Positions 55,485 through 64,000 of a stretch of 64,000 nt of DNA are shown here, piece by piece (the first letter of the stretch is position 1; each line of letters opens with the position of its first letter). This stretch comes from an uncultured Bacteroidia bacterium (GTDB taxonomy: Bacteria; Bacteroidota; Bacteroidia; Bacteroidales; UBA932): assembly GCA_902784965.1 (NCBI GenBank), contig CACZWU010000005.1:25659-89658 (forward strand), written 5' to 3'. The position numbers and the translations under genes are program-made. The notes under the pieces are model-generated. The model worked only from the letters and a program-made list of their open reading frames with translations. It searched no databases and was not told the origin of the DNA.

Positions 55485-58400
55485 CTAAACTTCAAAATAA
55501 CGCATCGACGCGAGCATGTCGAAGATCATGTCCACGTAGTCCTTCGCAGTTTCGTTCCATCGGAATCCCATGCGGTGCAGCACCTGCATGGTATAGTTCG
55601 TGACCGGCGGGTTGACGATCATCTCCACGCCGCCCGGCGTGGTGGTGTAGGCCAGGATGCTGGAAAGGACCTGCGCCTTGTGCGGATCGTTCTTGGCCGC
55701 TTCCAGGATTTGCGCAAATTGTTCGTACTCCACATAGGCGACCGGGCTGCCGTCCGCGAGTTTCACGCGTGAAAGGATGTCATCCATGGGCAGCAGGTGG
55801 TCGTTCGACACATGGAACACGCAGTTGGCGCGCGGCGTGGTCGACAGCAGCACCATGGCGTGGGCCGTCTCGTCGATGGGCGAGAATTCCATCCGTGCGT
55901 CGAGCAGGGCGTACGGGCAGGCCCCCAGCATGCGGTAGGCCTTGATACGGCCCATGGTAGTGTTGGCATTGAGGTTGGCCTGGAACTCGCCGTCCACGGC
56001 GCGGGGCGACAGGTTGCCGGCACGCATGATCTTGGCGTCGAGGGTACCCGCGGCGACATGTTCGAGCACCACGCGCTCGGCCAGGAACTTCGAACGGATG
56101 TACTGGTTGTCGGTCAGCTGGCCGAACCAGAGCTCCTGTTCGGTGAGGTAGTGGGGCTGGTTGCCGGCCGTCATGCCGGCCACGCTCTCGGTGGAAACCT
56201 GGATGAAGCGGGCGCCGACCTTCTCGCAGAAGTCCACGAGCGTGCAGACGCCGCCGTAGTTGATCGCTTCGATGTCGTTGCCCTTTGAGAAGTGCTTCAC
56301 ATTGGCCGCGCAGTTGAACACCATGTCGAAACGGGCTTCGTCCTCGATGAGTTTGTCGAAGACTTCCGGCTTGGTGATATCCCCCTCGATCACCTGGATG
56401 CGTCCGCCGATGAGCTGGCGGTAGGGTTTGTCGAAATAATACACGAGCATCTGGGCGAGCCTACGGTCGGCGCTCAGGGTGCCCTTGCTGCGCAGCAGGC
56501 ACCAGATGGTCGTATCTTCGGGCGTCATTTCCAGCAGTTCGCGCAGGACGTGGATGCCTAGGAATCCCGTGGCGCCGGTCAGGAGGATATTCTTGCCCAG
56601 CGGCTCTGGCTCTCCTGCGAGCGCTTCGAGCCGGTTGCCTTCGAGCAGCTGGTTGATGGCGCTGTAGTCGTAGTGGGCCACTTCGTCTTCGTTGGCGACG
56701 GAGGCGGGGGCCTGTTCGGCTTCGGGCGGCGTCTCTCCGCTGAGATGGGCGGCCATGGCCCGGGCCGTCGGATAGATGAAGACCTCACCGTAGCTGAACT
56801 TCAGGCCGCGTTTCTCGGCCTCGACCAGCACGTTGGTCACCATCAGCGAGGAACCGCCCAGGTCGAAGAAGTTGTCGAGCGCGCCGACCTTCTCCAGGTT
56901 GAGCACGGCGGCAAACACCTCGCAGAGTGTCTTTTCCGTCTCGCCGACCGGTTCGACATACTGGCTGCTGGTGGCCATCACCGGGGCCGGCAGGGCCTTG
57001 CGGTCGACCTTCTGGTTGACGTTGAGCGGAATCTTTTCGATCTGGTTGATGGAGGCCGGGACCATGTAAGGTGGCTTGCGCTCCAGGATGAAATCGCCGA
57101 GCGCCTTGTTGTCGAGCGTTCCGTCGCACACGACGTAGGCAGCGATGAACTTGCCGCCCGACGGCGCGTCGAAAGCCTGCACGGTGACGTCTTTCACGCC
57201 GGGGAATTCCCGGATGACGGCCTCCACTTCCTTGGTCTCCACGCGGAAACCGCGGATCTTGACCTGGCCGTCGTTGCGGCCCACGAATTCGATGTTGCCA
57301 TCGGGCCGGTAACGCACGATGTCGCCCGTGCGGTAGATCCGGTCGTACGGCGCCTTGTCTTCATAGGGGTTGGCGATGAAGGTCTCGGCCGTCTTGTCGG
57401 GACGGTTGAGGTAACCACGTCCCACCTGCGGACCGCTGATCCAGAGTTCACCGGCGGCACCGGCCGGCAGCCGCCGTCCGATGTCGTCGACCACGTAGAG
57501 CCGCAGGTTGTCGAGCGGATGGCCGATGGGAATGTTTTCTTCCTTCTCCTTGACATCGAAGATGGTGGTGAAGATGGTACACTCCGTAGGGCCGTATCCA
57601 TTGTGGAAGCCATAGGACGGCGGATCGAGCGAGACGAGTTTCTCGCCGCCCACGGACAGGTGCTTCAGCGCGGGATTGCCCGGGTAGTTGCGGGCGAACA
57701 TCACACCCACCTGCGTGGTCATGAAGCTGTGGGTGATGTGGTGCTCGGTGATGAAGGCGCTCAGCAGCGACATGTCGTGGCGGGTTTCTTCGGGGATGAT
57801 GTGGACGCTGGCACCCGTCGTCAGGGCGGGGTAGAGGTCCATCATGCAGGCGTCAAAGCCGAAGCTGGCGTAGGCCGCCACGTGGTGGCCGGGCTTCAGG
57901 TCGTAGTATTTGCGGTACCAGGTGCAGAAATTCACCAGGTTGCGGTGTTCCAGCATGCAGCCTTTCGGCACGCCGGTCGAACCGGAGGTATAGAGCAGGA
58001 TGAAAAGGCTGTCGGGCGCCGGTCCTTCGGGCAGTTTCTTGGGCTTGGGCAGTTTCTCGAGCTCGCTGGTCAGCAGCACGGGTCCCTGGTAGTCCGTCAG
58101 CAGGCCGCGCAGGTCTTCCTGGGCGATGACCAGCTTGGCGGCGGCATCCTGGACCATGAAATTGAGGCGCTCCGGGGGATACGACGGGTCGAGGGGCTGG
58201 TAGGCGCATCCTGCCTTGAGGACACCCAGGGCCGTGACGGCCATCAGCTGGCTGCGGCCGATGAGGATGGAGACCACGTCTTCCCGGCCCAGGCCGCGGC
58301 GGGCGATGTCGGCCGCCAGGCGGTCGGTCAGCGCATCGAGTTCTCCATAGCTGAGCACCGTATCTTCATAGGCGACGGCAGGGGCTTCAGGCGTGGCGGC

Positions 58401-61400
58401 CGCCTGCTTGCGGAAGAGCGAGACGATGGTCTGCTTGGTATCGACTTTCTGGGTGTAGCTGTTGAAGCCGTCGAGCTGTTCCAGGCGTTCGCCGTCGACG
58501 AACTGCAGGGTGTCGAGCGTACTGTTGTTGAGCAGTCCGCGCACCACGGTCTCCATGGCATCGGCGAAGCACTGCATCAGCGCCGGGCTGAAGCGCGTCT
58601 CGTCGTATTCCAGGGCGATGTATTCGTCGCCTTCCCGTCCGTCGATGAAGATGCTGATCGGGAATTTCGGCGTGCCGATCTCCAGGTTCTCGCTCTGGAT
58701 TTCTTTTCCGTCCACGGTATATTTCGTCAGCACGCCCACCTGGTAGGCCAGCATGATCTGCGGCTGGAAATCGAAGTCCGAAGCCACCTGGGCGAAGGGA
58801 TAGTATTCGTGCCGGAGGGTTTCGGCAAAGATGCGGTCGGTCTCTTTCAGGTATTCATCCACCGGTCCGTCGCCGATTTCACTGGAGAGCGCCAGGGTGT
58901 TGACGAACATGCCCAGGGTGTCGGACGTGCGCATGTCGCTGCGGCCGTTGCTGATGGTACACAGGTATACCTTGCGGTTGCCGCAGAAAGCCCGCACGGT
59001 CAGGAAAGCAGCCGAGAGGTAGTAGCTGGCCGGGGAGATCCCCAGGTCGAGGCAGCGCTGCGCGATGTCGGCACCGACTTTCTTGGTGAGGAGGGCTTCC
59101 TTGCCGGGCCCCACGGCCGAACGGTCGGGCAGGACGCCGCTGGCGCCTTCGAAACCGGTCATCCGTTCCGCGAAGAAGTCGCGGGCGGCAGCAAAGGCCT
59201 CGCTCTGGCGGAATTCCTGCTGATCTTGTGCGTAGTCGAAGTAGGTATAGTTCTCACGTACAGGTTCCTTTCCTTCCAGCGCAGCGATCAGCTGGCTGAT
59301 GAAGATGTCGTAGGAACGTCCGTCAAACACCAGGTGGTGGAAGTCGGTAAAGAGATACAGTTTGTTGCCGCAACGGACGATGGCCAGCTTGTAGAGCGGG
59401 CCTTCCGAAAGGTTGAAAGGCTGCTTGAAGTTCTTCTTGAAGCGTTTGAACTGTTTTTCGTCAAGCACTTCGCAATCGACTTTGGGATCTCCTTCGATGG
59501 GGAGCTGCATCACCTGCCCGTCCTTCATCTCGAAATGGGTGTTGAGGTAGGGGTGGCAGCGGAGTACCTGTTCGACGGCCTGGCAGACCTTCTTCTCATC
59601 GAGCTCGCCCGGCAGTGTCCACAGCATGGGGATGTTGTAGATCGTCTCGGCCGGCGCCTTCATGCAGTCGAAGTACACGCCGGCCTGTTGGAAGGTCAGC
59701 GGCTGCGGTGTGTCGGCGCGGTGCATCGTTGCCTGGGCTGTGCCGTTCCGGCCTTCGATCAGGGCCTTGAGCACTTCGTTTTCGATGGTCTGGAGCGAAG
59801 CGGTCTTGACGAAACTGTCCATGTTCATCTGGACGCCGTATTTCTTGTAGAGTTCCGTGGCCAGGCGAAGGGCTGAGAGGGAACTCAGGCCGTAGTACAT
59901 CAGGGGCTCGGTGAGGGAGATGCCCTCGATGTGGACCGTGTCGCGGATGAGGTCGGCGATTTCCTGTTCGAGGACATTGAAAGGGGCGTCCGCCGTCCTG
60001 TGCTCCGCGCTTTGTTGCGGCTGGGGCTTGGGCAGGGCTTTCCGGTCGACTTTCTGGTTGACATTGAGCGGAATCTTGTCGATCTGCATCGTCACGGCCG
60101 GGACCATGTACGGTGGCTTGCGCTCCAGGATGAACGCGTTCATCTGCTGGATGTCCACGGGCTGGTCGGAAACGACATAGGCGGCCAGGAACTTGCCGGC
60201 GCCGGCGCCTTCTTCGTCGAAGGCCTGCACGGTGGCGTCGGTGATACCGGGGTATTCCATGATCACGGACTCGACTTCCTTGAGTTCGATGCGGAAGCCG
60301 CGGATCTTCACCTGGGAGTCCTTGCGGCCCACGAATTCGACGTCGCCGTCCTCCCTCCAGCGCACGATGTCACCGGTGCGGTAGACGCGTGCGTATGCGG
60401 GATCTTTTTCGAAAGCATTGTCGATGAAGACATCGGCCGTCTTCTCGGGCAGGTTGAGGTAACCGGCACCCACCTGCGGACCCGCCAGCAGCAGTTCGCC
60501 GATGGCGCCCACTGGCACCATCTTCCCGTTCTTTGTGGCCACATAGGCGTGAACGCCCGGGAACGGCCGTCCGATCGGGATGTTCGGTTCCTGTTTCTCC
60601 ACGAGCTTGCTGATGACGTAGCAGGAGCATTCCGTCGGGCCGTAGCAGTTGTAGAGCTTGTAGCCCGGCGGCGTGATGCTGGCCAGTTTCTCGCCACCCG
60701 TGGTCAGGACCTTGAGTCCCTTGCAACGCGGGAAGTTGATGGCGAACTGGGTAGCCACCTGCGTCGTCATGAAGGCATGGGTGATGCCGTTCTGCTCGTA
60801 ATAGTCATTGAGGGCCACCAGGTCGAGCCGGATGTCCTCGGGAATGATATGGAGGGTGGCACCGGCATTCAGGGCGTTCCACAGGTCGCCCATGAAGGCG
60901 TCGAAGCCGAAGCTGGCGTAGGCCGTGGTCACGGATTTGGGACCCAGGCCGGTTCGCTCCGCCGCGTTATGGGTAAAGGTGGCGATGTTGCTGTGCGTGA
61001 GCATGCAACCCTTTGGCGTGCCGGTGGTGCCGCTGGTATAAAGCAGGATGAAGAGATCTTCGGGCTTGGGGCTGCCTTTCGGCTTGCCGGCAGGCAGGCC
61101 GGCGATGTCGGCGGTCGACAGCACCGGTCCGTCGTATTCGCCGACGCAGGCTTCCAGGCCCGGGTCGGCAATCAGCAGGGCGGCTTTGGCATCCTTCACC
61201 ATAAAGTTCAGGCGTTCGGCCGGATAGGAGGGATCGAGCGGCTGGTAGGCGCAGCCGGCCTTGACGGCGGCTACCGGCGCGGTCATCATATGCTCGTTGC
61301 GGCCCAGGATGATGGAGACCACGCCACCGGGCTTGACCGTTTTCTGGATGTAGGCCGCCAGGTTGTCGGACAGCCGGTCCACTTCAGCGTAGCTCAGTCG

Positions 61401-62777
61401 TTTGTCCTGGTAGACCACGGCGGTATGCTGCGGGTTGCGGGCCACGTTCTCGCGGAAGGCGTCGAGCACGGTGCGCTTGGGATCGGAGGCGGGCAGGGCG
61501 GGAAGGAAACGCTCGCACTGCTTGCGCTGTTTTGGGGTGACATAGCTCAGGTCGGCAAGCGTGCCGGCCTTTTCCATGGAGACGAGCACGGCGCCGAAGC
61601 TGTCGGCGAAATTACGGAGGATCTGTTCGGAATACTGGTCAGGCCGGTACCAGAAGCGGATGCGCGGGGTACCGTCGGCCAGGGTGAAGAGTTCGACCGA
61701 CAGGCCGATGCCAGGCGGGTTGGTGCGCAGGTCTTCGGCCGGAATCACGGCGTCGCCCAGGCACAGGGGCAGCGTTTCCGTGACGAACTTGCCCTGGTAA
61801 CCGAAATTGATGGGCGGATTGAAGTCGAGGTCGCGGACGCAGTCGGCGAACGAATAAAACGCGCGGGAGCGCGAGCCGCTGACCTGCTGCCGCTGGTCGT
61901 CGAGCAACTGTGCGACGGTCAGGGAAGGATCGGCATTCACCAGGACGGGCATGGTGTGCACGCTCATGGTCAGGGCGCCCATGGAAGGGCCCTTGCGACC
62001 GTTCCAGATGGTGGAGAAGGCTGCGCGTGTCTCAGCGTTCCAGGCGGCCAGGGTGGCGCCGAAAGCGGCGGTGAAGAGCACGCTGTCTGCGCAGCGGTAT
62101 TTATCGAGCAGGGCTTTCACCTGCGTGCCTTTGACGGGCAGGTCGAGGGCCAGTTCGCGGTAGGGCTGCTGCGGCGCGTCGGCCACGTCGGGCAGGATGT
62201 TCGAATCGAGTTCGGCGCCGTCGCCAAAGACCTGGGCATACCATTGCTGTGCTTCGGTATAGCCGTCGCCCTGGCGCTGCTCCTCCTCCTTTACGGCAAT
62301 CCGGAAACCGTCGATCGGCTCAGCCGGCAGGGCCTCGCCGGCATAGGCGCGGTTGACGTGATCGGTGAGGAGGACGGCCGAGGCGCCGTCGAAAATGATA
62401 TGGTGGAAATCGATATAGACGTAGTTCCCCTTTTTCGAGCGGTAGATTTCGATGCGGAAGAGCGGATCTTTCAGCAGGTCCATGGTCCGGCAGAACGCAG
62501 GCCGGACATCGTCGATGGAATCGACATCCTTAACAAGCGGATGCCATTCGTCACCCGAATGGTCTTCGACCTTCGGCATGCCTTCTTCCAGCACGATGCG
62601 CGACAGGGCATAGGGATGTGCCCGGACCACCGTTTCGAATGCGGCGGCGAGCCGTTGGACGTCAACCGATGCGGGTAGGGAATAGAGAGAGGCCTGCTGA
62701 TAGTTGCCACCATTTTCATCGAGCCCCTGGCAAGCCAGGTAGATGCTTAGCTGCGATTGGGAGAGGGGATACGTCAT
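55485..62777 (-). CDS. Two-module non-ribosomal peptide synthetase, C-A-T-C-A-T-R
   Basis: 2430 residues. C1: HHIIFDG at 125-131. A1: YTSGTTGTPKG at 580-590, hand-read pocket residues D626 A627 G630 F669 T692 G694 C711 C719 Y720, with Lys909. T1: attachment Ser966 in YYGLSSLSA. C2: HHLVFDG at 1147-1153. A2: YTSGSTGVPKG, pocket D1642 A1643 M1646 F1685 S1708 G1710 G1727 I1735 F1736, with Lys1923. T2: Ser1977 in DLGGSSLMV. R: NAD(P)H loop LLTGATGFLG (Gly-rich, near 2068) and Tyr2226/Lys2230 in NQYIRSK. All catalytic motifs look intact. A condensation domain at the N-terminus hints at N-acylation of the first residue, and the R domain releases an aldehyde. The product is thus a dipeptide aldehyde, possibly cyclised to a pyrazinone. 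No PPTase is seen in the window. Confidence 0.95.
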   Translation of the reverse strand: MTYPLSQSQLSIYLACQGLDENGGNYQQASLYSLPASVDVQRLAAAFETVVRAHPYALSRIVLEEGMPKVEDHSGDEWHPLVKDVDSIDDVRPAFCRTMDLLKDPLFRIEIYRSKKGNYVYIDFHHIIFDGASAVLLTDHVNRAYAGEALPAEPIDGFRIAVKEEEQRQGDGYTEAQQWYAQVFGDGAELDSNILPDVADAPQQPYRELALDLPVKGTQVKALLDKYRCADSVLFTAAFGATLAAWNAETRAAFSTIWNGRKGPSMGALTMSVHTMPVLVNADPSLTVAQLLDDQRQQVSGSRSRAFYSFADCVRDLDFNPPINFGYQGKFVTETLPLCLGDAVIPAEDLRTNPPGIGLSVELFTLADGTPRIRFWYRPDQYSEQILRNFADSFGAVLVSMEKAGTLADLSYVTPKQRKQCERFLPALPASDPKRTVLDAFRENVARNPQHTAVVYQDKRLSYAEVDRLSDNLAAYIQKTVKPGGVVSIILGRNEHMMTAPVAAVKAGCAYQPLDPSYPAERLNFMVKDAKAALLIADPGLEACVGEYDGPVLSTADIAGLPAGKPKGSPKPEDLFILLYTSGTTGTPKGCMLTHSNIATFTHNAAERTGLGPKSVTTAYASFGFDAFMGDLWNALNAGATLHIIPEDIRLDLVALNDYYEQNGITHAFMTTQVATQFAINFPRCKGLKVLTTGGEKLASITPPGYKLYNCYGPTECSCYVISKLVEKQEPNIPIGRPFPGVHAYVATKNGKMVPVGAIGELLLAGPQVGAGYLNLPEKTADVFIDNAFEKDPAYARVYRTGDIVRWREDGDVEFVGRKDSQVKIRGFRIELKEVESVIMEYPGITDATVQAFDEEGAGAGKFLAAYVVSDQPVDIQQMNAFILERKPPYMVPAVTMQIDKIPLNVNQKVDRKALPKPQPQQSAEHRTADAPFNVLEQEIADLIRDTVHIEGISLTEPLMYYGLSSLSALRLATELYKKYGVQMNMDSFVKTASLQTIENEVLKALIEGRNGTAQATMHRADTPQPLTFQQAGVYFDCMKAPAETIYNIPMLWTLPGELDEKKVCQAVEQVLRCHPYLNTHFEMKDGQVMQLPIEGDPKVDCEVLDEKQFKRFKKNFKQPFNLSEGPLYKLAIVRCGNKLYLFTDFHHLVFDGRSYDIFISQLIAALEGKEPVRENYTYFDYAQDQQEFRQSEAFAAARDFFAERMTGFEGASGVLPDRSAVGPGKEALLTKKVGADIAQRCLDLGISPASYYLSAAFLTVRAFCGNRKVYLCTISNGRSDMRTSDTLGMFVNTLALSSEIGDGPVDEYLKETDRIFAETLRHEYYPFAQVASDFDFQPQIMLAYQVGVLTKYTVDGKEIQSENLEIGTPKFPISIFIDGREGDEYIALEYDETRFSPALMQCFADAMETVVRGLLNNSTLDTLQFVDGERLEQLDGFNSYTQKVDTKQTIVSLFRKQAAATPEAPAVAYEDTVLSYGELDALTDRLAADIARRGLGREDVVSILIGRSQLMAVTALGVLKAGCAYQPLDPSYPPERLNFMVQDAAAKLVIAQEDLRGLLTDYQGPVLLTSELEKLPKPKKLPEGPAPDSLFILLYTSGSTGVPKGCMLEHRNLVNFCTWYRKYYDLKPGHHVAAYASFGFDACMMDLYPALTTGASVHIIPEETRHDMSLLSAFITEHHITHSFMTTQVGVMFARNYPGNPALKHLSVGGEKLVSLDPPSYGFHNGYGPTECTIFTTIFDVKEKEENIPIGHPLDNLRLYVVDDIGRRLPAGAAGELWISGPQVGRGYLNRPDKTAETFIANPYEDKAPYDRIYRTGDIVRYRPDGNIEFVGRNDGQVKIRGFRVETKEVEAVIREFPGVKDVTVQAFDAPSGGKFIAAYVVCDGTLDNKALGDFILERKPPYMVPASINQIEKIPLNVNQKVDRKALPAPVMATSSQYVEPVGETEKTLCEVFAAVLNLEKVGALDNFFDLGGSSLMVTNVLVEAEKRGLKFSYGEVFIYPTARAMAAHLSGETPPEAEQAPASVANEDEVAHYDYSAINQLLEGNRLEALAGEPEPLGKNILLTGATGFLGIHVLRELLEMTPEDTTIWCLLRSKGTLSADRRLAQMLVYYFDKPYRQLIGGRIQVIEGDITKPEVFDKLIEDEARFDMVFNCAANVKHFSKGNDIEAINYGGVCTLVDFCEKVGARFIQVSTESVAGMTAGNQPHYLTEQELWFGQLTDNQYIRSKFLAERVVLEHVAAGTLDAKIMRAGNLSPRAVDGEFQANLNANTTMGRIKAYRMLGACPYALLDARMEFSPIDETAHAMVLLSTTPRANCVFHVSNDHLLPMDDILSRVKLADGSPVAYVEYEQFAQILEAAKNDPHKAQVLSSILAYTTTPGGVEMIVNPPVTNYTMQVLHRMGFRWNETAKDYVDMIFDMLASMRYFEV

Positions 62778-62806
62778 GGATTCTTAGTTTATCAGATTTA
62801 ATCTTT

Positions 62807-62814
62807 CAAATATA
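62807..62814 (-). promoter_or_regulatory. TAnnTTTG box for the NRPS operon
   Basis: TATATTTG on the minus strand, 29 bases before the NRPS ATG at 62777. The leader is short and the operon runs to 50795. Confidence 0.55.
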
Positions 62815-62848
62815 GCAAAAAATCTTTGGTTTTATGAGAAATACTCCA

Positions 62849-62856
62849 TAATTTTG
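62849..62856 (+). promoter_or_regulatory. TAnnTTTG box for the phosphatase gene
   Basis: TAATTTTG with TTTG (62825-62828) exactly 20 bases upstream, the best -33/-7 pair in the window. It ends 5 bases before the GTG start codon at 62862. Confidence 0.65.
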
Positions 62857-62861
62857 AACTT

Positions 62862-64000
62862 GTGAAACTCAATTTGACCATCCGGCAGGCCATTCTGCTG
62901 CTTTTGGCTTTATTCGGCCTGATAATCGGCGGTGCGACTTTTTTCATCGTCCGGTATGTCACGAATATGTGCATCGAGAAAGAATACCTCGACGATCGCG
63001 ACGACCTGATCATCCTGGCCAGTCAGATTGAAAAGAGCATGGACGAAAACGACGGGGATCCTTTCCGTTTCGTAGAGGCGACCGCCGTCGTTCAGGCGAA
63101 GGATGAAAACTTTTCCTTCATGGTGCGTGACAGCACGGGCATCGTCGTGTCACCGGCTTTCATGGCCGGAAAGGAGATTCCGATCTCCGGTTTCCGGGCT
63201 TGTAGCGAAGACGGGTATGCCGGCATGGCCCAGGTATGGGGGTATGACTGTTTCGTCATCTTCTATCCTCTGTCACATCATCCTTACGAACTGGTCGCCG
63301 TCTACGGCTACGAGTATGTGTTCGGTGACAACGACAAGGAACTCCGCCTGTTCGCTTTTCAGGTGCTTGGGCTCTTCCTGCTGGTGGCGCTTCTGACGTG
63401 GTTCTGGATCATTCCGGCCATCGAGCGGATGAACGACCGGCGGAATCGCGCGGAGCAGGAATTGCATGTGGCCTACAATCTCCAGCAGCAGGCTGTAACC
63501 CATCAGTTCCCCAGTGACGTGCGCGTCGATGCGTATGCCTTGCTCCGGGCCATGAAAGAGGTGGGCGGTGACTTCTATGCCTGCGAACAGGCAGGCGACA
63601 AACTGCATTTCGTGGTGGGGGATGTTTCCGACAAAGGAACGGCCGCCGCTTTCATGATGTTCCTGGTGAGCAGTGTCATCAAATCGCGTTTCAAACGTGG
63701 CGTCTCCCTGCCTGCGATGATGTCGGAGGTGAACCGCCTGCTCTATGACCTGCAGGAATACGAAATGTTCTGCACCCTCATCCTGGGGACGATCGATCTG
63801 GAGACGCTGGAGATGGAATATTGTAATGCCGGGCATACGAAGACCATCCTGAACGGTGATTTCCTGGACCAGGATCCGCAGGTGATCGTCGGCATCACGA
63901 AAGATTATACCTACCGTTCACAGCATATCCAGCTGCACCACGGAGATTCGTTGCTGCTCTATACCGACGGCGTGACGGAAGCCCGCAATCCCGAACGGGC
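62862..64000 (+). CDS. Membrane-anchored SpoIIE-type serine phosphatase (3' end outside window)
   Basis: 379 codons are visible, open at the right edge. A GTG start at 62862 is chosen because it lies 5 bases after a strong promoter box and begins MKLNLTIRQAILLLLALFG. Two membrane helices (about 9-31 and 163-185) enclose a periplasmic sensor domain of about 130 residues. The PP2C-like SpoIIE domain follows, with GGDFYACEQAGD (235-246) and VVGDVSDKGTAAAF (252-265) supplying metal-binding Asp residues, and LLLYTDGVTEARN near the edge. Such proteins act on anti-sigma-antagonist partners. It is divergent from the NRPS operon; a regulatory link is possible but unproven. Confidence 0.88.
   Translation, partial: MKLNLTIRQAILLLLALFGLIIGGATFFIVRYVTNMCIEKEYLDDRDDLIILASQIEKSMDENDGDPFRFVEATAVVQAKDENFSFMVRDSTGIVVSPAFMAGKEIPISGFRACSEDGYAGMAQVWGYDCFVIFYPLSHHPYELVAVYGYEYVFGDNDKELRLFAFQVLGLFLLVALLTWFWIIPAIERMNDRRNRAEQELHVAYNLQQQAVTHQFPSDVRVDAYALLRAMKEVGGDFYACEQAGDKLHFVVGDVSDKGTAAAFMMFLVSSVIKSRFKRGVSLPAMMSEVNRLLYDLQEYEMFCTLILGTIDLETLEMEYCNAGHTKTILNGDFLDQDPQVIVGITKDYTYRSQHIQLHHGDSLLLYTDGVTEARNPER

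Noticed and set aside
56673-62678. Very long plus-strand open frames of 1067 and 915 codons opposite the NRPS
   Set aside because: These are antisense shadows caused by the GC-rich third codon positions of the NRPS; they have no domain features, signal or promoter.

Overview
The window looks like a chromosomal segment of a GC-rich member of the Bacteroidales (gut or rumen type). The evidence is a recurring Bacteroidota-type promoter box (TAnnTTTG), a Bacteroides-like xylose isomerase, lipoprotein and secreted glycoside hydrolases of families GH2, GH3, GH27 and GH92, and families common in that phylum (DUF3810, DUF4298, 17-residue repeat protein, M13 peptidase). No rRNA, tRNA, CRISPR array, prophage or insertion sequence with a transposase was seen. 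Coding density is high.

Layout. 1-10 kb, plus strand: a carbohydrate operon with the end of a GH2 enzyme, xylulokinase, xylose isomerase, a xylose/H+ symporter, a GH3 beta-glucosidase, a cellobiose 2-epimerase-like protein and a GPH-type sugar symporter. 10-12.7 kb, minus: a small secreted protein, then two PII-like proteins with a DUF1538 membrane protein whose frame is broken. 13-15 kb: GH92. 15-19 kb, minus: YbaK, DUF3810, HerA/YjgR-like ATPase and LD-carboxypeptidase. 19-25.6 kb: secreted nuclease, P1 peptidase, GH27, repeat protein, GNAT, SDR and enolase. 25.7-38.6 kb, minus: membrane AraC regulator, metal exporter-like protein, esterase, two duplicated GNAT-like proteins, then uvrB-rel-uvrA. 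39-49 kb: amidase, FlgT-like protein, MsrA, DUF2461, PIG-L, a large GH2 and an M13 peptidase. 49-64 kb: an NSS transporter, then a 12-kb minus-strand operon of a two-module NRPS with a terminal reductase, a secreted thioredoxin-like protein, a large MscS channel and an outer-membrane barrel. A SpoIIE-type phosphatase is transcribed divergently and runs off the window end.

The two most notable systems are the NRPS operon, predicted to release a (possibly N-acylated) dipeptide aldehyde or its cyclised product, and the DUF1538/PII-like transporter-regulator cassette. Two general observations stand out. A family of about 148-bp palindromic elements occurs in four copies; their arms differ between copies but stay self-complementary within each copy. 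Several genes have a TAnnTTTG box only 3-8 nt before the start codon, which implies leaderless or nearly leaderless mRNAs.
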